64,000 nt of DNA from Acinetobacter shaoyimingii (GTDB taxonomy: Bacteria > Pseudomonadota > Gammaproteobacteria > Pseudomonadales > Moraxellaceae): the NCBI RefSeq assembly GCF_011578045.1, contig NZ_CP049801.1:3100001-3164000 (forward strand). The letters are read 5' to 3'. Shown piece by piece: positions 36,511 through 45,842 of this stretch. Under the pieces are notes generated by a model. The model did no database searches and had not been told where the DNA came from. It saw nothing but the letters and a program-made list of their open reading frames with translations. Numbering within the stretch: position 1 is the first letter of the stretch; every line of letters starts with the position of its first letter. The position numbers were made by a program, and so were the translations under genes.

Positions 36511-37743
36511 ATGAGCCAACATCTCTCTTTGCCTAAAGATAAAATTCGTTTCTTGTTATTAGAAGGCGTTCATCAAAACGCGATCGACACATTAAACGCT
36601 GCTGGGTACACCAACATCGACTATCGTAAAACTGCGCTTGAGGGTGAAGCGCTGAAAGAAGCGATTAAAGATGCTCACTTTATTGGTATTCGTTCACGCA
36701 CTCAATTGACTGAAGAAGTCTTTGAAGCGGCGAACAAACTCATTGCTGTGGGTTGTTTCTGTATTGGTACCAACCAAGTAAATCTAGATGCAGCGATGCG
36801 TCGTGGTATTCCAGTATTCAATGCACCTTACTCAAATACGCGTTCTGTAGCGGAACTTGTATTGGCTGAAGCCATTCTTCTTCTTCGCCGTGTACCTGAA
36901 AAATCAACAGATACACATGCAGGTGGTTGGAATAAATCAGCAGTGGGTTCGTTCGAAACACGTGGTAAAACTTTAGGTATCGTCGGTTACGGTTCTATTG
37001 GTTCACAACTTTCAGTTTTGGCTGAAGGTTTAGGTATGCATGTCATCTATTATGATGCTGTGACTAAATTGCCTTTGGGTAATGCTCGCCAAGTGGGTTC
37101 TTTAAATGAACTTTTGGCAACTGCAGACGTGGTTTCAATTCACGTACCAGATGTACCTTCAACACGTAACTTCATGGGTAAAGAACAATTTGCTCAAATG
37201 AAAGAAGGTTCTATCTTCATCAATGCTGCACGTGGTACATGTGTTGTGATTGAAGACCTCGCTGATGCATTGAAATCTGGTCACATTGCTGGTGCTGCGG
37301 TTGACGTATTCCCGAAAGAACCTAAAGCAAATGGTGAAGAATTCGTATCACCACTTCGCAACATTCCAAACGTGATCTTAACACCTCACGTCGGTGGTTC
37401 GACCATGGAAGCGCAAGCGAACATTGGTTTAGAAGTGGGTGAGAAATTTGTGGCTTACTCAGATAAGGGTATGACTTTATCTGCAGTAAACTTCCCAGAA
37501 ATTGCGTTGCCATTGACTGAAGGTAAACACCGTTTACTTCATATTCATAAAAACATTCCAGGTGTATTGTCAAAAATCAACAACTTGTTTGCTGAGCACA
37601 ACATCAACATCTCTGGTCAGTCTTTAATGACTAAAGGTGATGTCGGTTACTTAGTGATGGACGTTGATGCAACTGCATCGAAAGAAGCTTTAGATACACT
37701 TCATAACGTTGAAGGTACAATTCGCGTACGCGTATTGTTCTAA
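36511..37743 (+). CDS. serA: D-3-phosphoglycerate dehydrogenase
   Basis: 410 residues. First step of serine synthesis. Rossmann motif GIVGYGSIGSQ (about 155), catalytic Arg in NAARGT, Glu in FPKEPKANGEEF and His in TPHVGGST. C-terminal ACT domain (HIHKNIPGVLSKINNLFAEH) mediates serine feedback in the E. coli enzyme, of which this has the length. Start follows CGGAG. Terminator follows. Confidence 0.95.
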   Translation: MSQHLSLPKDKIRFLLLEGVHQNAIDTLNAAGYTNIDYRKTALEGEALKEAIKDAHFIGIRSRTQLTEEVFEAANKLIAVGCFCIGTNQVNLDAAMRRGIPVFNAPYSNTRSVAELVLAEAILLLRRVPEKSTDTHAGGWNKSAVGSFETRGKTLGIVGYGSIGSQLSVLAEGLGMHVIYYDAVTKLPLGNARQVGSLNELLATADVVSIHVPDVPSTRNFMGKEQFAQMKEGSIFINAARGTCVVIEDLADALKSGHIAGAAVDVFPKEPKANGEEFVSPLRNIPNVILTPHVGGSTMEAQANIGLEVGEKFVAYSDKGMTLSAVNFPEIALPLTEGKHRLLHIHKNIPGVLSKINNLFAEHNINISGQSLMTKGDVGYLVMDVDATASKEALDTLHNVEGTIRVRVLF

Positions 37744-37760
37744 AATATCTTAGGTTCTGA

Positions 37761-37789
37761 AAACCACAGCTTTCGAGCTGTGGTTTTTT
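37761..37789 (+). terminator. Intrinsic terminator of serA
   Basis: 11-bp stem AAACCACAGCT/AGCTGTGGTTT with a TTCG tetraloop and T-run. Confidence 0.92.
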
Positions 37790-37885
37790 ATTTGAATTTT
37801 TTCATATTCAAATCTCAGCATACCCCATTCTATTTTCTCCGCTCCCTTTCGTGAAAACGAAACAAATTTAGTTCATGTTGTGTTT

Positions 37886-38782
37886 ATGCTGAGTTTAAAA
37901 AACAAACCCCATTTACAAGCTTTGCTGTTATTGCTGATCGCCATGATCAGCGTGCAAAGCAGTGGCACACTTGCCAAAGTACTGTTCAATCACTTTCCAG
38001 TCTTGACTGTTGCAGCAATGCGTCTGCTCTTAAGCTCGCTCATTTTGGCTGTGATTTTTAAAATTTGGACTATCGACTTTAAACAAGTTCGTTGGAAAGC
38101 CATCATCAGTTATGGTCTGGCGCTAGCTGGCATGAATGCTTTATTTTATATGTCAATCCATAGACTTCCTTTAGGTATTGCGGTTTCTTTTGAGTTTATT
38201 GGCCCCTTAAGTGTTGCGCTGTTTTATGCACGACAAAAATTTGATTTTGTTTGGGTTGGCTTAGCCATTTTAGGACTGATTTTACTTTTCCCATTTGATC
38301 AAGTTTCCCATAGCCTAGACCCCATAGGAATTGCTTTTGCCTTAGGTGCAGGTGCATGTTGGGCACTTTATATTGTGGCAGGACAGAAACCTTCTGGTAT
38401 TTCAGGCAATCATACCGTGTGCTTGGGTATGTTTATTGGGATGCTGTGCATTCTGCCAATTGCACTATTTACAGGAATGTCTCCGACTGTTTTTGAGCCA
38501 TCCAACCTCATGTATTTTATTGCTTTGGCTGTGTTGGCAAGTGCATTACCTTTTTCTTTAGAAATGATTGCACTTCGAAATTTAACTGCATTGAGCTTTG
38601 GAACACTGATGAGTGTAGAACCTGCCATTGCGGCACTGTCGGGATTTATCGTTTTGGGCGAAGAGTTGTTGTGGAATCAGTGGTTGGCATTGGCAACGAT
38701 TATTACGGCTTCAATTGGATGCACCTATACCACGCAGAAAGCGCGTAAACAAAAAGAAAAAGTTAATAAAACCACCTCGTAG
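37886..38782 (+). CDS. EamA-family (RhtA-like) amino-acid/metabolite exporter
   Basis: About 298 residues, ten hydrophobic segments as two EamA repeats (ALLLLLIAMISVQSSGTLAK; GAGACWALYIVAG). The pattern (PLGIAVSFEFIGPL, LEMIALRNLTALSFGTLMS) fits RhtA/YedA-type exporters of threonine/homoserine-like compounds. The next gene is a paralogue. A GTG two codons earlier could also be the start. The terminator overlaps the stop. Confidence 0.82.
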   Translation: MLSLKNKPHLQALLLLLIAMISVQSSGTLAKVLFNHFPVLTVAAMRLLLSSLILAVIFKIWTIDFKQVRWKAIISYGLALAGMNALFYMSIHRLPLGIAVSFEFIGPLSVALFYARQKFDFVWVGLAILGLILLFPFDQVSHSLDPIGIAFALGAGACWALYIVAGQKPSGISGNHTVCLGMFIGMLCILPIALFTGMSPTVFEPSNLMYFIALAVLASALPFSLEMIALRNLTALSFGTLMSVEPAIAALSGFIVLGEELLWNQWLALATIITASIGCTYTTQKARKQKEKVNKTTS

Positions 38783-38793
38783 GGTGGTTTTAA
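38768..38793 (+). terminator. Intrinsic terminator overlapping the stop codon
   Basis: AAAACCACC/GGTGGTTTT stem with a 6-base loop. Confidence 0.75.
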
Positions 38794-38974
38794 TTAGATC
38801 CTTATTTTGCTAATGATAAAATGTAATGGATTCATTCGATGAAGATTAGGATATTCCACTACTCAAAATATTTTGAAGCCATAAGGCATAGCGCATACAC
38901 AATCATTTATTTTAAAGATCAAGGACAGCATTAAAATGCTAAAATTTCGTACAAGTTTTAAGCCTGAATTTTAA

Positions 38975-39853
38975 ATGCCAAACTCCCAATTACTCGCTGT
39001 GCTATTCATGGTTTTATCTATGGTGGCTTATCAGATTAGTGCATCATTCGCAAAACAATTAATCTCAGTACTCGATCCATTGACCGTGGTCACACTACGC
39101 TTATGTTTTGCTTCAATTCTAATTTTAATCATGTTCCGCTCATGGAAAATCATCAAGCGACTCCCCTATTTAAAATGGCGTAATTTGTTGTTTTATAGCG
39201 CTTCTGTTTGCCTGATGAATGCATTATTTTATGCATCTTTAGGACGTTTACCACAAGGGATTGCAGTTGGGTTGGAGTTTCTTGGACCACTCACACTCGC
39301 CCTTATTTCGATTCAATATAAAAGTGATTATATTTGGGTTGCCTTAGCGATATTGGGTATTGGGCTGATGGTGCCTTGGCAAGATGCCAATCAAAGTAAT
39401 TTTTCATATCTAGGCGCAGCCATGGCATTAGGTGCAGGTGTTTTTTGGGCATTTTATATTTATTTTGGTCAAAAAGTTGTACGTCAAAATATTGGCATGC
39501 ATGCCTTGACTATTGCGATTACGCTTTCAGCATTGGTCATGCTGTCTGTAAGTGTGGTACATAATCCCACAGCACTTATACAGACTCAATATTGGCCTCA
39601 AGCATTGGTGATAGCTGTATTGGCCACTGCCATCCCCTATGCTTTAGATCTGATGGCACTGAAAAGTTTAAGTAAAATGACTTATGGTACGCTTTCAAGT
39701 TTATCTCCTGCACTGGGTGCAATTGCAGGTTGGTTTTTATTGCATGAACATATTAGCCTGCTTCAAAGTATTGCACTGGTCTGTATTATGATTGCTTCAA
39801 TTGGGGTGACATACAGAGCCAGTAAACAGAAATCTATCCCTGATATGTCCTAG
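38975..39853 (+). CDS. EamA-family (RhtA-like) exporter, paralogue of preceding gene
   Basis: 292 residues with ten hydrophobic segments in two EamA repeats. It is colinear with the preceding transporter over its length: MNALFYASLGRLPQGIAVG versus MNALFYMSIHRLPLGIAVS. Tandem duplication followed by divergence is the natural reading. Export of an amino acid or related metabolite is a family-level inference. A bidirectional terminator follows. Confidence 0.82.
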   Translation: MPNSQLLAVLFMVLSMVAYQISASFAKQLISVLDPLTVVTLRLCFASILILIMFRSWKIIKRLPYLKWRNLLFYSASVCLMNALFYASLGRLPQGIAVGLEFLGPLTLALISIQYKSDYIWVALAILGIGLMVPWQDANQSNFSYLGAAMALGAGVFWAFYIYFGQKVVRQNIGMHALTIAITLSALVMLSVSVVHNPTALIQTQYWPQALVIAVLATAIPYALDLMALKSLSKMTYGTLSSLSPALGAIAGWFLLHEHISLLQSIALVCIMIASIGVTYRASKQKSIPDMS

Positions 39854-39882
39854 ACAAAGAAAAGTGCATATAAAAATGTAAA

Positions 39883-39912
39883 AAAAAAGATGGTGATCAC
39901 CATCTTTTTTAT
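39883..39912. terminator. Bidirectional terminator
   Basis: Perfect palindrome GATGGTGATCACCATC flanked by A-run and T-run, between convergent genes. Confidence 0.88.
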
Positions 39913-39938
39913 TCACTTTGAATTGAAGACCACTGACA

Positions 39939-40400
39939 TTAAGTCAAACTGTCCTTCTCGATTTTCTTGTACTTGTTATATTCTTTCTGATATTTCTTCG
40001 CTAAAGATTCTTTTTCTTTATCGTCTAAAATTTTACCTGCCTGCTGGAAAAAACCGTGCTCTTCTTCTTTTAAATGATGATGAACCGTTTCCGACAGCTT
40101 TTTCGCGATTGCTAACCAACCCGGATTGCTAAATTCAGTTTCAGTGAGCTGTTCAAGTAATTCATCCATTTCATGGTGCTCAGCCAAAGCATGACGAGTG
40201 ATGCTTAGACCAGAGTCTGTCATCATCAGAGGAATATAAAAATAGCGATCCTCAGCGACAGAATGGGCAAACAATTCATTTTTTAATTTTTCAAATAATT
40301 CACGGCGTTGTTCAGTATCACCTGAAGTCTGAACCAGTTTTTCAGCAAGATCTCGCTGAATATCATGACTTTCCCTTAAAGCTTCAAAAATGTTCATCAT
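39939..40400 (-). CDS. Hemerythrin HHE-domain protein
   Basis: 153 residues, helical. Putative di-iron ligands: ESHDIQ (His12), FAHSVAEDRYF, HALAEHHEMDELL, and HHHLKEEEHGFF. Hemerythrin-like domains bind O2, NO or iron and are linked to oxidative or nitrosative stress. The Lys/Glu-rich tail is unusual but common in small family members. Cytoplasmic, monocistronic. Confidence 0.85.
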   Translation of the reverse strand: MMNIFEALRESHDIQRDLAEKLVQTSGDTEQRRELFEKLKNELFAHSVAEDRYFYIPLMMTDSGLSITRHALAEHHEMDELLEQLTETEFSNPGWLAIAKKLSETVHHHLKEEEHGFFQQAGKILDDKEKESLAKKYQKEYNKYKKIEKDSLT

Positions 40401-40448
40401 TATTTTCCTTATTCATTTTGCACTATGATTTATCTATGAAAATCTGCC

Positions 40449-40490
40449 GATAAAAAAGGAAAGTATCTTTAAGCTGATACTTCCCTTTTG
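40449..40490 (-). terminator. Terminator of the truB-tauE transcript
   Basis: On the minus strand a 14-bp stem (AAAAGGGAAGTATC with GATACTTTCCTTTT, one mismatch) ends in T6. Confidence 0.78.
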
Positions 40491-40582
40491 AATTTGGGTT
40501 GATTCATCTTAGTAAATTTATGAATTTGAAAGTGTGAAACTATGAAGTGTTTTGTATGAAAAAGTTTAGTAATGAGAATGAG

Positions 40583-41350
40583 TTACATTAGAAATGTTTG
40601 ATAAGCCAAACGACAAATCAATACACTCACCAATATTAAAAATAAAATACGAATAAAGCCGCTGCCATATTTTAAAGCCATTTTAACGCCGACGAGCGAG
40701 CCCATAACATTGGCAACCGCCATCATTAAACCCAAACCAAATAGCACATGTCCGGTAGGAATAAAAAAACTGAGTGCTGCAAAATTGGTCATAAAATTTC
40801 CAATTTTGGACAATGCTGAAGCATGTAAAAAATCAACTTTTAAATATCGAATAAAAAAGAAGATGAAAAAACTGCCCGTACCTGGTCCAAAAATTCCATC
40901 ATAGAAACCAATGAGAATTCCACCAATACCTGCGGTCATCAGCATTTTATTGGTCAATTCTCTTTGAAAATGCACCTGACCAAATTGCTTTTTCATGAAA
41001 GTATAAATGGCAATCACAATCAGCATAAACAGTACAAAGGGTCGCAGTACATTTTGTGGAATCATCGATACACAGGCAGCCCCACCAAATGAACTAATAC
41101 ATGCAGTGACTGCAATAACAGCAAGCAATTTCCATTGTAATTTGACCTGACGCATATAAGAATACGCAGCAGATGCTGTACCACAAATAGAGGCAACTTT
41201 ATTGGTACCAAAGATGGTGGCAGTTGACGAATGTGGTAATGCCCCCATAAGGGCAGGAATTTGAATTAAACCGCCTCCCCCGACGGCTGCATCAATAGCA
41301 CCTGCACAAAAGGCAAAAAATAATAAACTGAGTATGAGGTCTAGTTCCAT
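40583..41350 (-). CDS. TauE/SafE family permease
   Basis: 255 residues, about eight hydrophobic segments in two repeats. The conserved half-repeats are AGAIDAAVGGGGLIQIP and GFYDGIFGPGTGSF. Anion export (sulfite, sulfonate or related) is the family role. It lies 12 bases after truB on the same strand, so is probably co-transcribed with it. The incomplete gene at the left window edge is from the same family. Confidence 0.85.
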   Translation of the reverse strand: MELDLILSLLFFAFCAGAIDAAVGGGGLIQIPALMGALPHSSTATIFGTNKVASICGTASAAYSYMRQVKLQWKLLAVIAVTACISSFGGAACVSMIPQNVLRPFVLFMLIVIAIYTFMKKQFGQVHFQRELTNKMLMTAGIGGILIGFYDGIFGPGTGSFFIFFFIRYLKVDFLHASALSKIGNFMTNFAALSFFIPTGHVLFGLGLMMAVANVMGSLVGVKMALKYGSGFIRILFLILVSVLICRLAYQTFLM

Positions 41351-41362
41351 GTGCGATCTCGA

Positions 41363-42268
41363 TTACAACTTGAGAACACGTTTAGGTACTAAACGACGCT
41401 TATCGGTAATCTCTGCCAGACCTAAGCACTTTTCACCATCGAAAACCAGCACCTGAGCTTCAGCCTCATGTTGGATATTACTTTCTAAGCCATTGCCAAA
41501 ATGTGTTGCGCGCCCTTCTGGAATTTGTACACGTGGAAAATGTTGCACAGGCGCATAAGTAGGAAGTAATAAGGCTTCACGCTCTTGTTCAGTTAAACTT
41601 TCTAAATATTCTATGGTGTATTCAGGAATAATTTCAAAATGACCTGTTTGAATGCGATGCAAAGCTGTTAAATGTCCATAAGTCCCTAATGCTTTGGCAA
41701 TGTCCTCACCAACCACACGAATATATGTACCTTTGGAACAGGTAATATCTAATGTCAGACTATTTTCAGTAAAGTCTAAAATTTCAATTGCTGACAAATG
41801 AATAGGACGAGCCTCACGTTCAATTTCGATTCCTTTACGTGCAAGCTCATATAAAGGACGACCTTCTTTTTTTAGGGCGGAATACATCGGTGGAATTTGC
41901 GTGGTATCGCCAATAAATGTTGCAATGACCTGCTGAATTTTATCTAAAGTCAGCGGTGGAACCGCTTTTTCTAATAACACATCACCTTCAACATCACCTG
42001 TTGTCGTGCTATGTCCTAAGTGAATGGTGGTTTGATAGCGTTTATTTGAATCGAGTAAATAGTGGGAAAATTTGGTAGCCTCACCTAAACAAATGGGCAA
42101 TAATCCCGATGCGAGTGGATCCAATGCCCCAGTATGTCCACCTTTTTCAGCTCTAAATAACCAACGGACTTTTTGTAAAGCTGCATTTGAACTAATCCCT
42201 AAAGGTTTATTCAACAAAAAAACACCGTTGATTGGGCGACGTACGATTTTGGGCGATTTAGACGACAT
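41363..42268 (-). CDS. truB: tRNA pseudouridine(55) synthase
   Basis: 301 residues. Converts U55 of tRNAs to pseudouridine. Diagnostic segments: [14 protein letters not shown], the catalytic-Asp motif [30 protein letters not shown], and [16 protein letters not shown]-terminal PUA-like part is short, as in other gammaproteobacteria. First gene of a two-gene transcript with the TauE-like permease. Confidence 0.95.
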   Translation of the reverse strand: MSSKSPKIVRRPINGVFLLNKPLGISSNAALQKVRWLFRAEKGGHTGALDPLASGLLPICLGEATKFSHYLLDSNKRYQTTIHLGHSTTTGDVEGDVLLEKAVPPLTLDKIQQVIATFIGDTTQIPPMYSALKKEGRPLYELARKGIEIEREARPIHLSAIEILDFTENSLTLDITCSKGTYIRVVGEDIAKALGTYGHLTALHRIQTGHFEIIPEYTIEYLESLTEQEREALLLPTYAPVQHFPRVQIPEGRATHFGNGLESNIQHEAEAQVLVFDGEKCLGLAEITDKRRLVPKRVLKL

Positions 42269-42412
42269 TATGAGAAAAATTCATCGAGGATTTCACCCTA
42301 TCTTAGCAAATCCACTCACTATTTTTTACAAAATTCACTGTAGAAATGTGCATGAATATGGCAAATTAGCTGTTCATTAAAACAATAAGTCGAATATTTC
42401 AAAGGATTTGAA

Positions 42413-43444
42413 ATGCAAAAACGTAAAATTTTTATTGGCCTTGGTATCGCTATCGTCATTCTTTTGGTGATTGCACTGATTTTATGGCTTAAACCCAATC
42501 AAAGCACCAATGATTCAGCTCAAATTAAAAATGCCGATGCCACGATGAGTGCATCCTCTGTTATTGACAGTCCCAACGCTGCAAATAAAAGTCCTTTTGC
42601 AAGTACCAGCCAACAAGATATTCAAATTAATTGTCAGCTTAAAGTCGACAGTAGCAACCATTTAATTGTGAATGAAGGCACGAAAAACTGTTTTGAATTT
42701 TTCATTACCCAGTATGGTGAAAAAACACTAGATCAAATCAAAGCAGATTTTTTACGTTATTGCGAGGCTACATATAAAGACCCTTTAAAATCACAAGTGA
42801 TTGATTTATGGACACGATATTTACAATATCGTGAAAAATTGGGTGACATTCAAGAGCCAAGTGCCGATAAAGAAGATCCAAAATATTACAAAGCCGTCTT
42901 TGCTGAGATGAAAAATCTACGTAAAAAATTCTTCTCAAATTATGAAATAGACGGCTTATTTGGACCAGAAGATGTCTACAACGACTATACCATCAGCCGT
43001 ATGGAAGTGATGAATGACAAAAGTTTAACTGCTGAACAAAAAGCAAAAAAACTTAAAGCATTATTTGACGATTTACCAGAAGACTGGAAAGAAAATCTAC
43101 AACAAATTTCTCAATTAGATGACTTAAGAAAACTGACAGCGGAAATCAAAGCACGTGGTGGTAGCGCCGACGAACTTCGTCAAATGCGAACCAATTTAGT
43201 GGGCCCTGCTGCAACTGAACGTTTAGAAAAATTAGATGTACAACGTAGTCAATGGAAAGGTCGTGTCAGCGATTATCTGGCGCAACGTGACACCATTATG
43301 AAAAGTAATATGAGTGATTCTGCAAAACAAACAGCCATTGAAAATATGCGTAAACAAAACTTCTCAAATGAGCAAGAACAATTACGTATTCAAACTTTCG
43401 AATCCATACATGATCAAGGAGGACAATTACCTTTTGGCGATTAG
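42413..43444 (+). CDS. lifO: Lipase-specific foldase (lipase chaperone)
   Basis: 343 residues. N-terminal membrane anchor (about 7-26), an Ala/Ser/Asn-rich variable linker, then a long helical domain. The family motif RxxFDYxLSxxGE is represented by NCFEFFITQYGE (about 92-103). Foldases fold family I.1/I.2 lipases in the periplasm before type II secretion. Gene order foldase then lipase is that of A. calcoaceticus lipBA. AAGGA lies at proper spacing before the ATG. It is followed by five lipase genes and is the only foldase seen. Confidence 0.9.
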   Translation: MQKRKIFIGLGIAIVILLVIALILWLKPNQSTNDSAQIKNADATMSASSVIDSPNAANKSPFASTSQQDIQINCQLKVDSSNHLIVNEGTKNCFEFFITQYGEKTLDQIKADFLRYCEATYKDPLKSQVIDLWTRYLQYREKLGDIQEPSADKEDPKYYKAVFAEMKNLRKKFFSNYEIDGLFGPEDVYNDYTISRMEVMNDKSLTAEQKAKKLKALFDDLPEDWKENLQQISQLDDLRKLTAEIKARGGSADELRQMRTNLVGPAATERLEKLDVQRSQWKGRVSDYLAQRDTIMKSNMSDSAKQTAIENMRKQNFSNEQEQLRIQTFESIHDQGGQLPFGD

Positions 43445-43547
43445 AGAAATGTAATTTTTTTATAAAATTATCTTTATCCTAACTCGCTGTAAAAATTGGA
43501 AATCTAAAAAAATGAAATAAAAAATACTTAGAGCATAAGGAATGCAC

Positions 43548-44534
43548 ATGAAAACCGTAATGAAAAAAATAAAAACTGCGACATTTATCGGGGCAACATT
43601 ACTGGCTACAGGACTCTCCAGTGATGTACAAGCAGCCGCAGGCATTTTACAGATTAAAGAAACTGTAAAATCTGATTATGCAAAAACCCAATATCCTATT
43701 GTCATGACACATGGCTGGTTAGGTTGGTCGCGGATTGGCAATGATAGCTTCAATATCGATTACTGGTATCAGATTTTGCCAGATATGGCTCGCAATGGCT
43801 CAACAGTATTTGCTGCACAAATCTCACCTGCACATACCACAACTTTCCGAGGAGAACAGTTGATTCAACAGGTTGAAGAAGTGATTGCATTAACTGGAAA
43901 ATCAAAGGTCAATTTGATAGGTCATAGTCATGGGGGACCCACAGTTCAGTACGTAGCCGCTGTTAAACCGCAATATGTCGCGTCTGTCACTGGTGTAGGT
44001 GGAACGTACCGTGGCTCAAAAGTTGCTGATAAAATTCAAAGCAATACAGCCAGTCGTACCCTCTTTAATATTTTAGGTGATTACATCGTCCCACCACTGA
44101 TTGCTTGGGCTGAAGGTCGTCCAGACATGCCGCTCAGTTTCGATGCGTCTATGACCTCATTGACTGAAGTTGAATCTGCTAAATTTAATGCAAAATATCC
44201 AACGACTGCATTGGCCAATGACTGTAAGAAATCTGGAACTAAAGTGGATCGTGGTATTTATTATTATTCATGGGGTGGTGTGGCTCAAACCACGAACCTC
44301 TTAGATATAGATACCATCCTCATGCAGCTTGGGCCTTTAGCTTATGGCAATAAAGATAACGATGGTATGGTTGCACGTTGTAGCACACACATCGGGCAAG
44401 TGATTCGCGATAATTACAATCTGAATCATACAGATCTCGCCAATATGATGTTTGGCCTTAAAGGCATATTGGCACCTGACCCTGTCGCTTTATTTAGACA
44501 ACATGCCAACCGTTTAAAATTACAAGGTCTTTAA
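43548..44534 (+). CDS. lipA: Secreted triacylglycerol lipase, copy 1 of 5
   Basis: 328 residues. Signal peptide to about residue 29 (VQA). Alpha/beta hydrolase with oxyanion region MTHGWLGW, nucleophile GHSHGG (Ser127), catalytic-Asp candidate in KDNDGMV, and His in LNHTDLAN, which also has the calcium-site Asp. Two Cys (NDCKK, ARCST) form the family disulfide. The C-terminus APDPVALFRQHANRLKLQGL is almost identical in all copies. The start with TAAGGA six bases upstream was preferred over the ATG at 43542. Confidence 0.92.
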   Translation: MKTVMKKIKTATFIGATLLATGLSSDVQAAAGILQIKETVKSDYAKTQYPIVMTHGWLGWSRIGNDSFNIDYWYQILPDMARNGSTVFAAQISPAHTTTFRGEQLIQQVEEVIALTGKSKVNLIGHSHGGPTVQYVAAVKPQYVASVTGVGGTYRGSKVADKIQSNTASRTLFNILGDYIVPPLIAWAEGRPDMPLSFDASMTSLTEVESAKFNAKYPTTALANDCKKSGTKVDRGIYYYSWGGVAQTTNLLDIDTILMQLGPLAYGNKDNDGMVARCSTHIGQVIRDNYNLNHTDLANMMFGLKGILAPDPVALFRQHANRLKLQGL

Positions 44535-44541
44535 CTCATGA

Positions 44542-44575
44542 TCATTACGAATGCTTCAATCAGCATTCGTAATGA
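44542..44575 (+). repeat. 14-bp perfect inverted repeat after lipase 1
   Basis: TCATTACGAATGCT/AGCATTCGTAATGA with a 6-base loop. No T-run; may be an mRNA-stabilising hairpin or weak terminator. Confidence 0.75.
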
Positions 44576-44663
44576 ACGTATATAAAATGCCGACCAAAAG
44601 ATTATATTTTAATCAACAACTTATGTATAATTTTTAGACTATAAAAAAAACGAAGGGAAACGA

Positions 44664-45653
44664 ATGAAAAAAACATTCATCAGTACAGGATTCGTACTTG
44701 CTTTAATTATGTTGAGTTTTACTGCTGAAGCGAAGTCAACAGTTCAGACTCATGCGCTACAAGCAAAATCGAGTTTTGTTTTATCAAATTATGCAAAAAC
44801 CCAATATCCTATTGTATTCAATCACGGGATGTTAGGCTTTAACACGGTTGGAATTGACGGATTTGGCATTGATTATTTTTATCAAGTCCTTCCCAATATC
44901 GCAAGAAACGGTGGCAATGTCTGGGCAAGTCGTGTTTCGCCATTCAACAGCAATGAAGTGCGCGGTGAGCAACTCTATCAACAAGTTCAACAAATTTTAG
45001 CCATTACTGGGGCTAAAAAAGTGAACCTGATTGGACACTCTCAAGGTGGCCCCACAAGTCGTTATGTTGCAGGTGTTGCTCCTGAGCTTGTCGCATCCAT
45101 TACTTCTGTAGGATCGCCGCATAAAGGCTCACCCATCTCCGATACAATCTTACAAGTCGAAAATACTGCACTTGAAAAACCCGTTGTCAGTGTTGTGAAT
45201 TTTATTTCTAAAGCCATTGTATTTGCGCAAACCTTAAATAGTTCAGATTTTCCCCACAATTCACTTGCCACTGCAAAAAGTCTCAGCTTAAGTGGTGCTG
45301 CTGAATTTAATCGTAAATTTACAGCAGGTATGCCAACAAACGCATGTGGTGAAGGCAAAGCCGTTGACAATAATATTTACAACTATTCATTTAATGGTGT
45401 TGGTGCAACCACTAACCTTTTGGATGTCGATTCAGTATTGGGTGTCACCAGTTTAATGATCAATAACGGTGGTGATAATGACGGTTTAGTTCCTCGTTGC
45501 AGTGCTAAATATGGGAAAACAATCCGTGATAATTACAACTGGAACCATTTAGATGAAGTCAATCAGTTGCTGGGTTTAAAAGCAGTTTTCGCTCCAGACC
45601 CTGTTGATGTTTATCTACAACATGCAAATCGCTTGAAACAGCAGGGACTGTAA
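44664..45653 (+). CDS. Secreted triacylglycerol lipase, copy 2 of 5
   Basis: 329 residues. Signal peptide to about residue 23, then a short linker and the shared start of the mature enzyme (NYAKTQYPIVFNHGMLGF). Nucleophile elbow GHSQGG, Asp in DNDGLV, His in WNHLDEVN; Cys in NACGEG and PRCSA. GAAGGGA precedes the ATG. Differs from copy 1 in the lid region (SVVNFISKAIVFAQTLNSS), which often sets substrate preference. Own terminator, so probably own promoter. Confidence 0.92.
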   Translation: MKKTFISTGFVLALIMLSFTAEAKSTVQTHALQAKSSFVLSNYAKTQYPIVFNHGMLGFNTVGIDGFGIDYFYQVLPNIARNGGNVWASRVSPFNSNEVRGEQLYQQVQQILAITGAKKVNLIGHSQGGPTSRYVAGVAPELVASITSVGSPHKGSPISDTILQVENTALEKPVVSVVNFISKAIVFAQTLNSSDFPHNSLATAKSLSLSGAAEFNRKFTAGMPTNACGEGKAVDNNIYNYSFNGVGATTNLLDVDSVLGVTSLMINNGGDNDGLVPRCSAKYGKTIRDNYNWNHLDEVNQLLGLKAVFAPDPVDVYLQHANRLKQQGL

Positions 45654-45673
45654 TTTTTCAACCTCAATAAATT

Positions 45674-45710
45674 AAGGGCAATAGAACATTAAATTTATTG
45701 CCCTTTTTTT
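45674..45710 (+). terminator. Intrinsic terminator after lipase 2
   Basis: Stem AAGGGCAATA/TATTGCCCTT and T7. Confidence 0.85.
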
Positions 45711-45842
45711 ATGAATTCAATCCATCCATTTTGAATAATGGAGTTATTTTCACTCAACGCTATAAATTTATAATTGAAATAAATGAATAGCATTATGTGG
45801 ACAAATTGAATTGTCCATTCAACACACAAGGAATTAAAAAAA

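Noticed and set aside
44542..44575. Hairpin after lipase 1 as an intrinsic terminator
   Set aside because: Perfect stem but no T-run, so recorded only as an inverted repeat.
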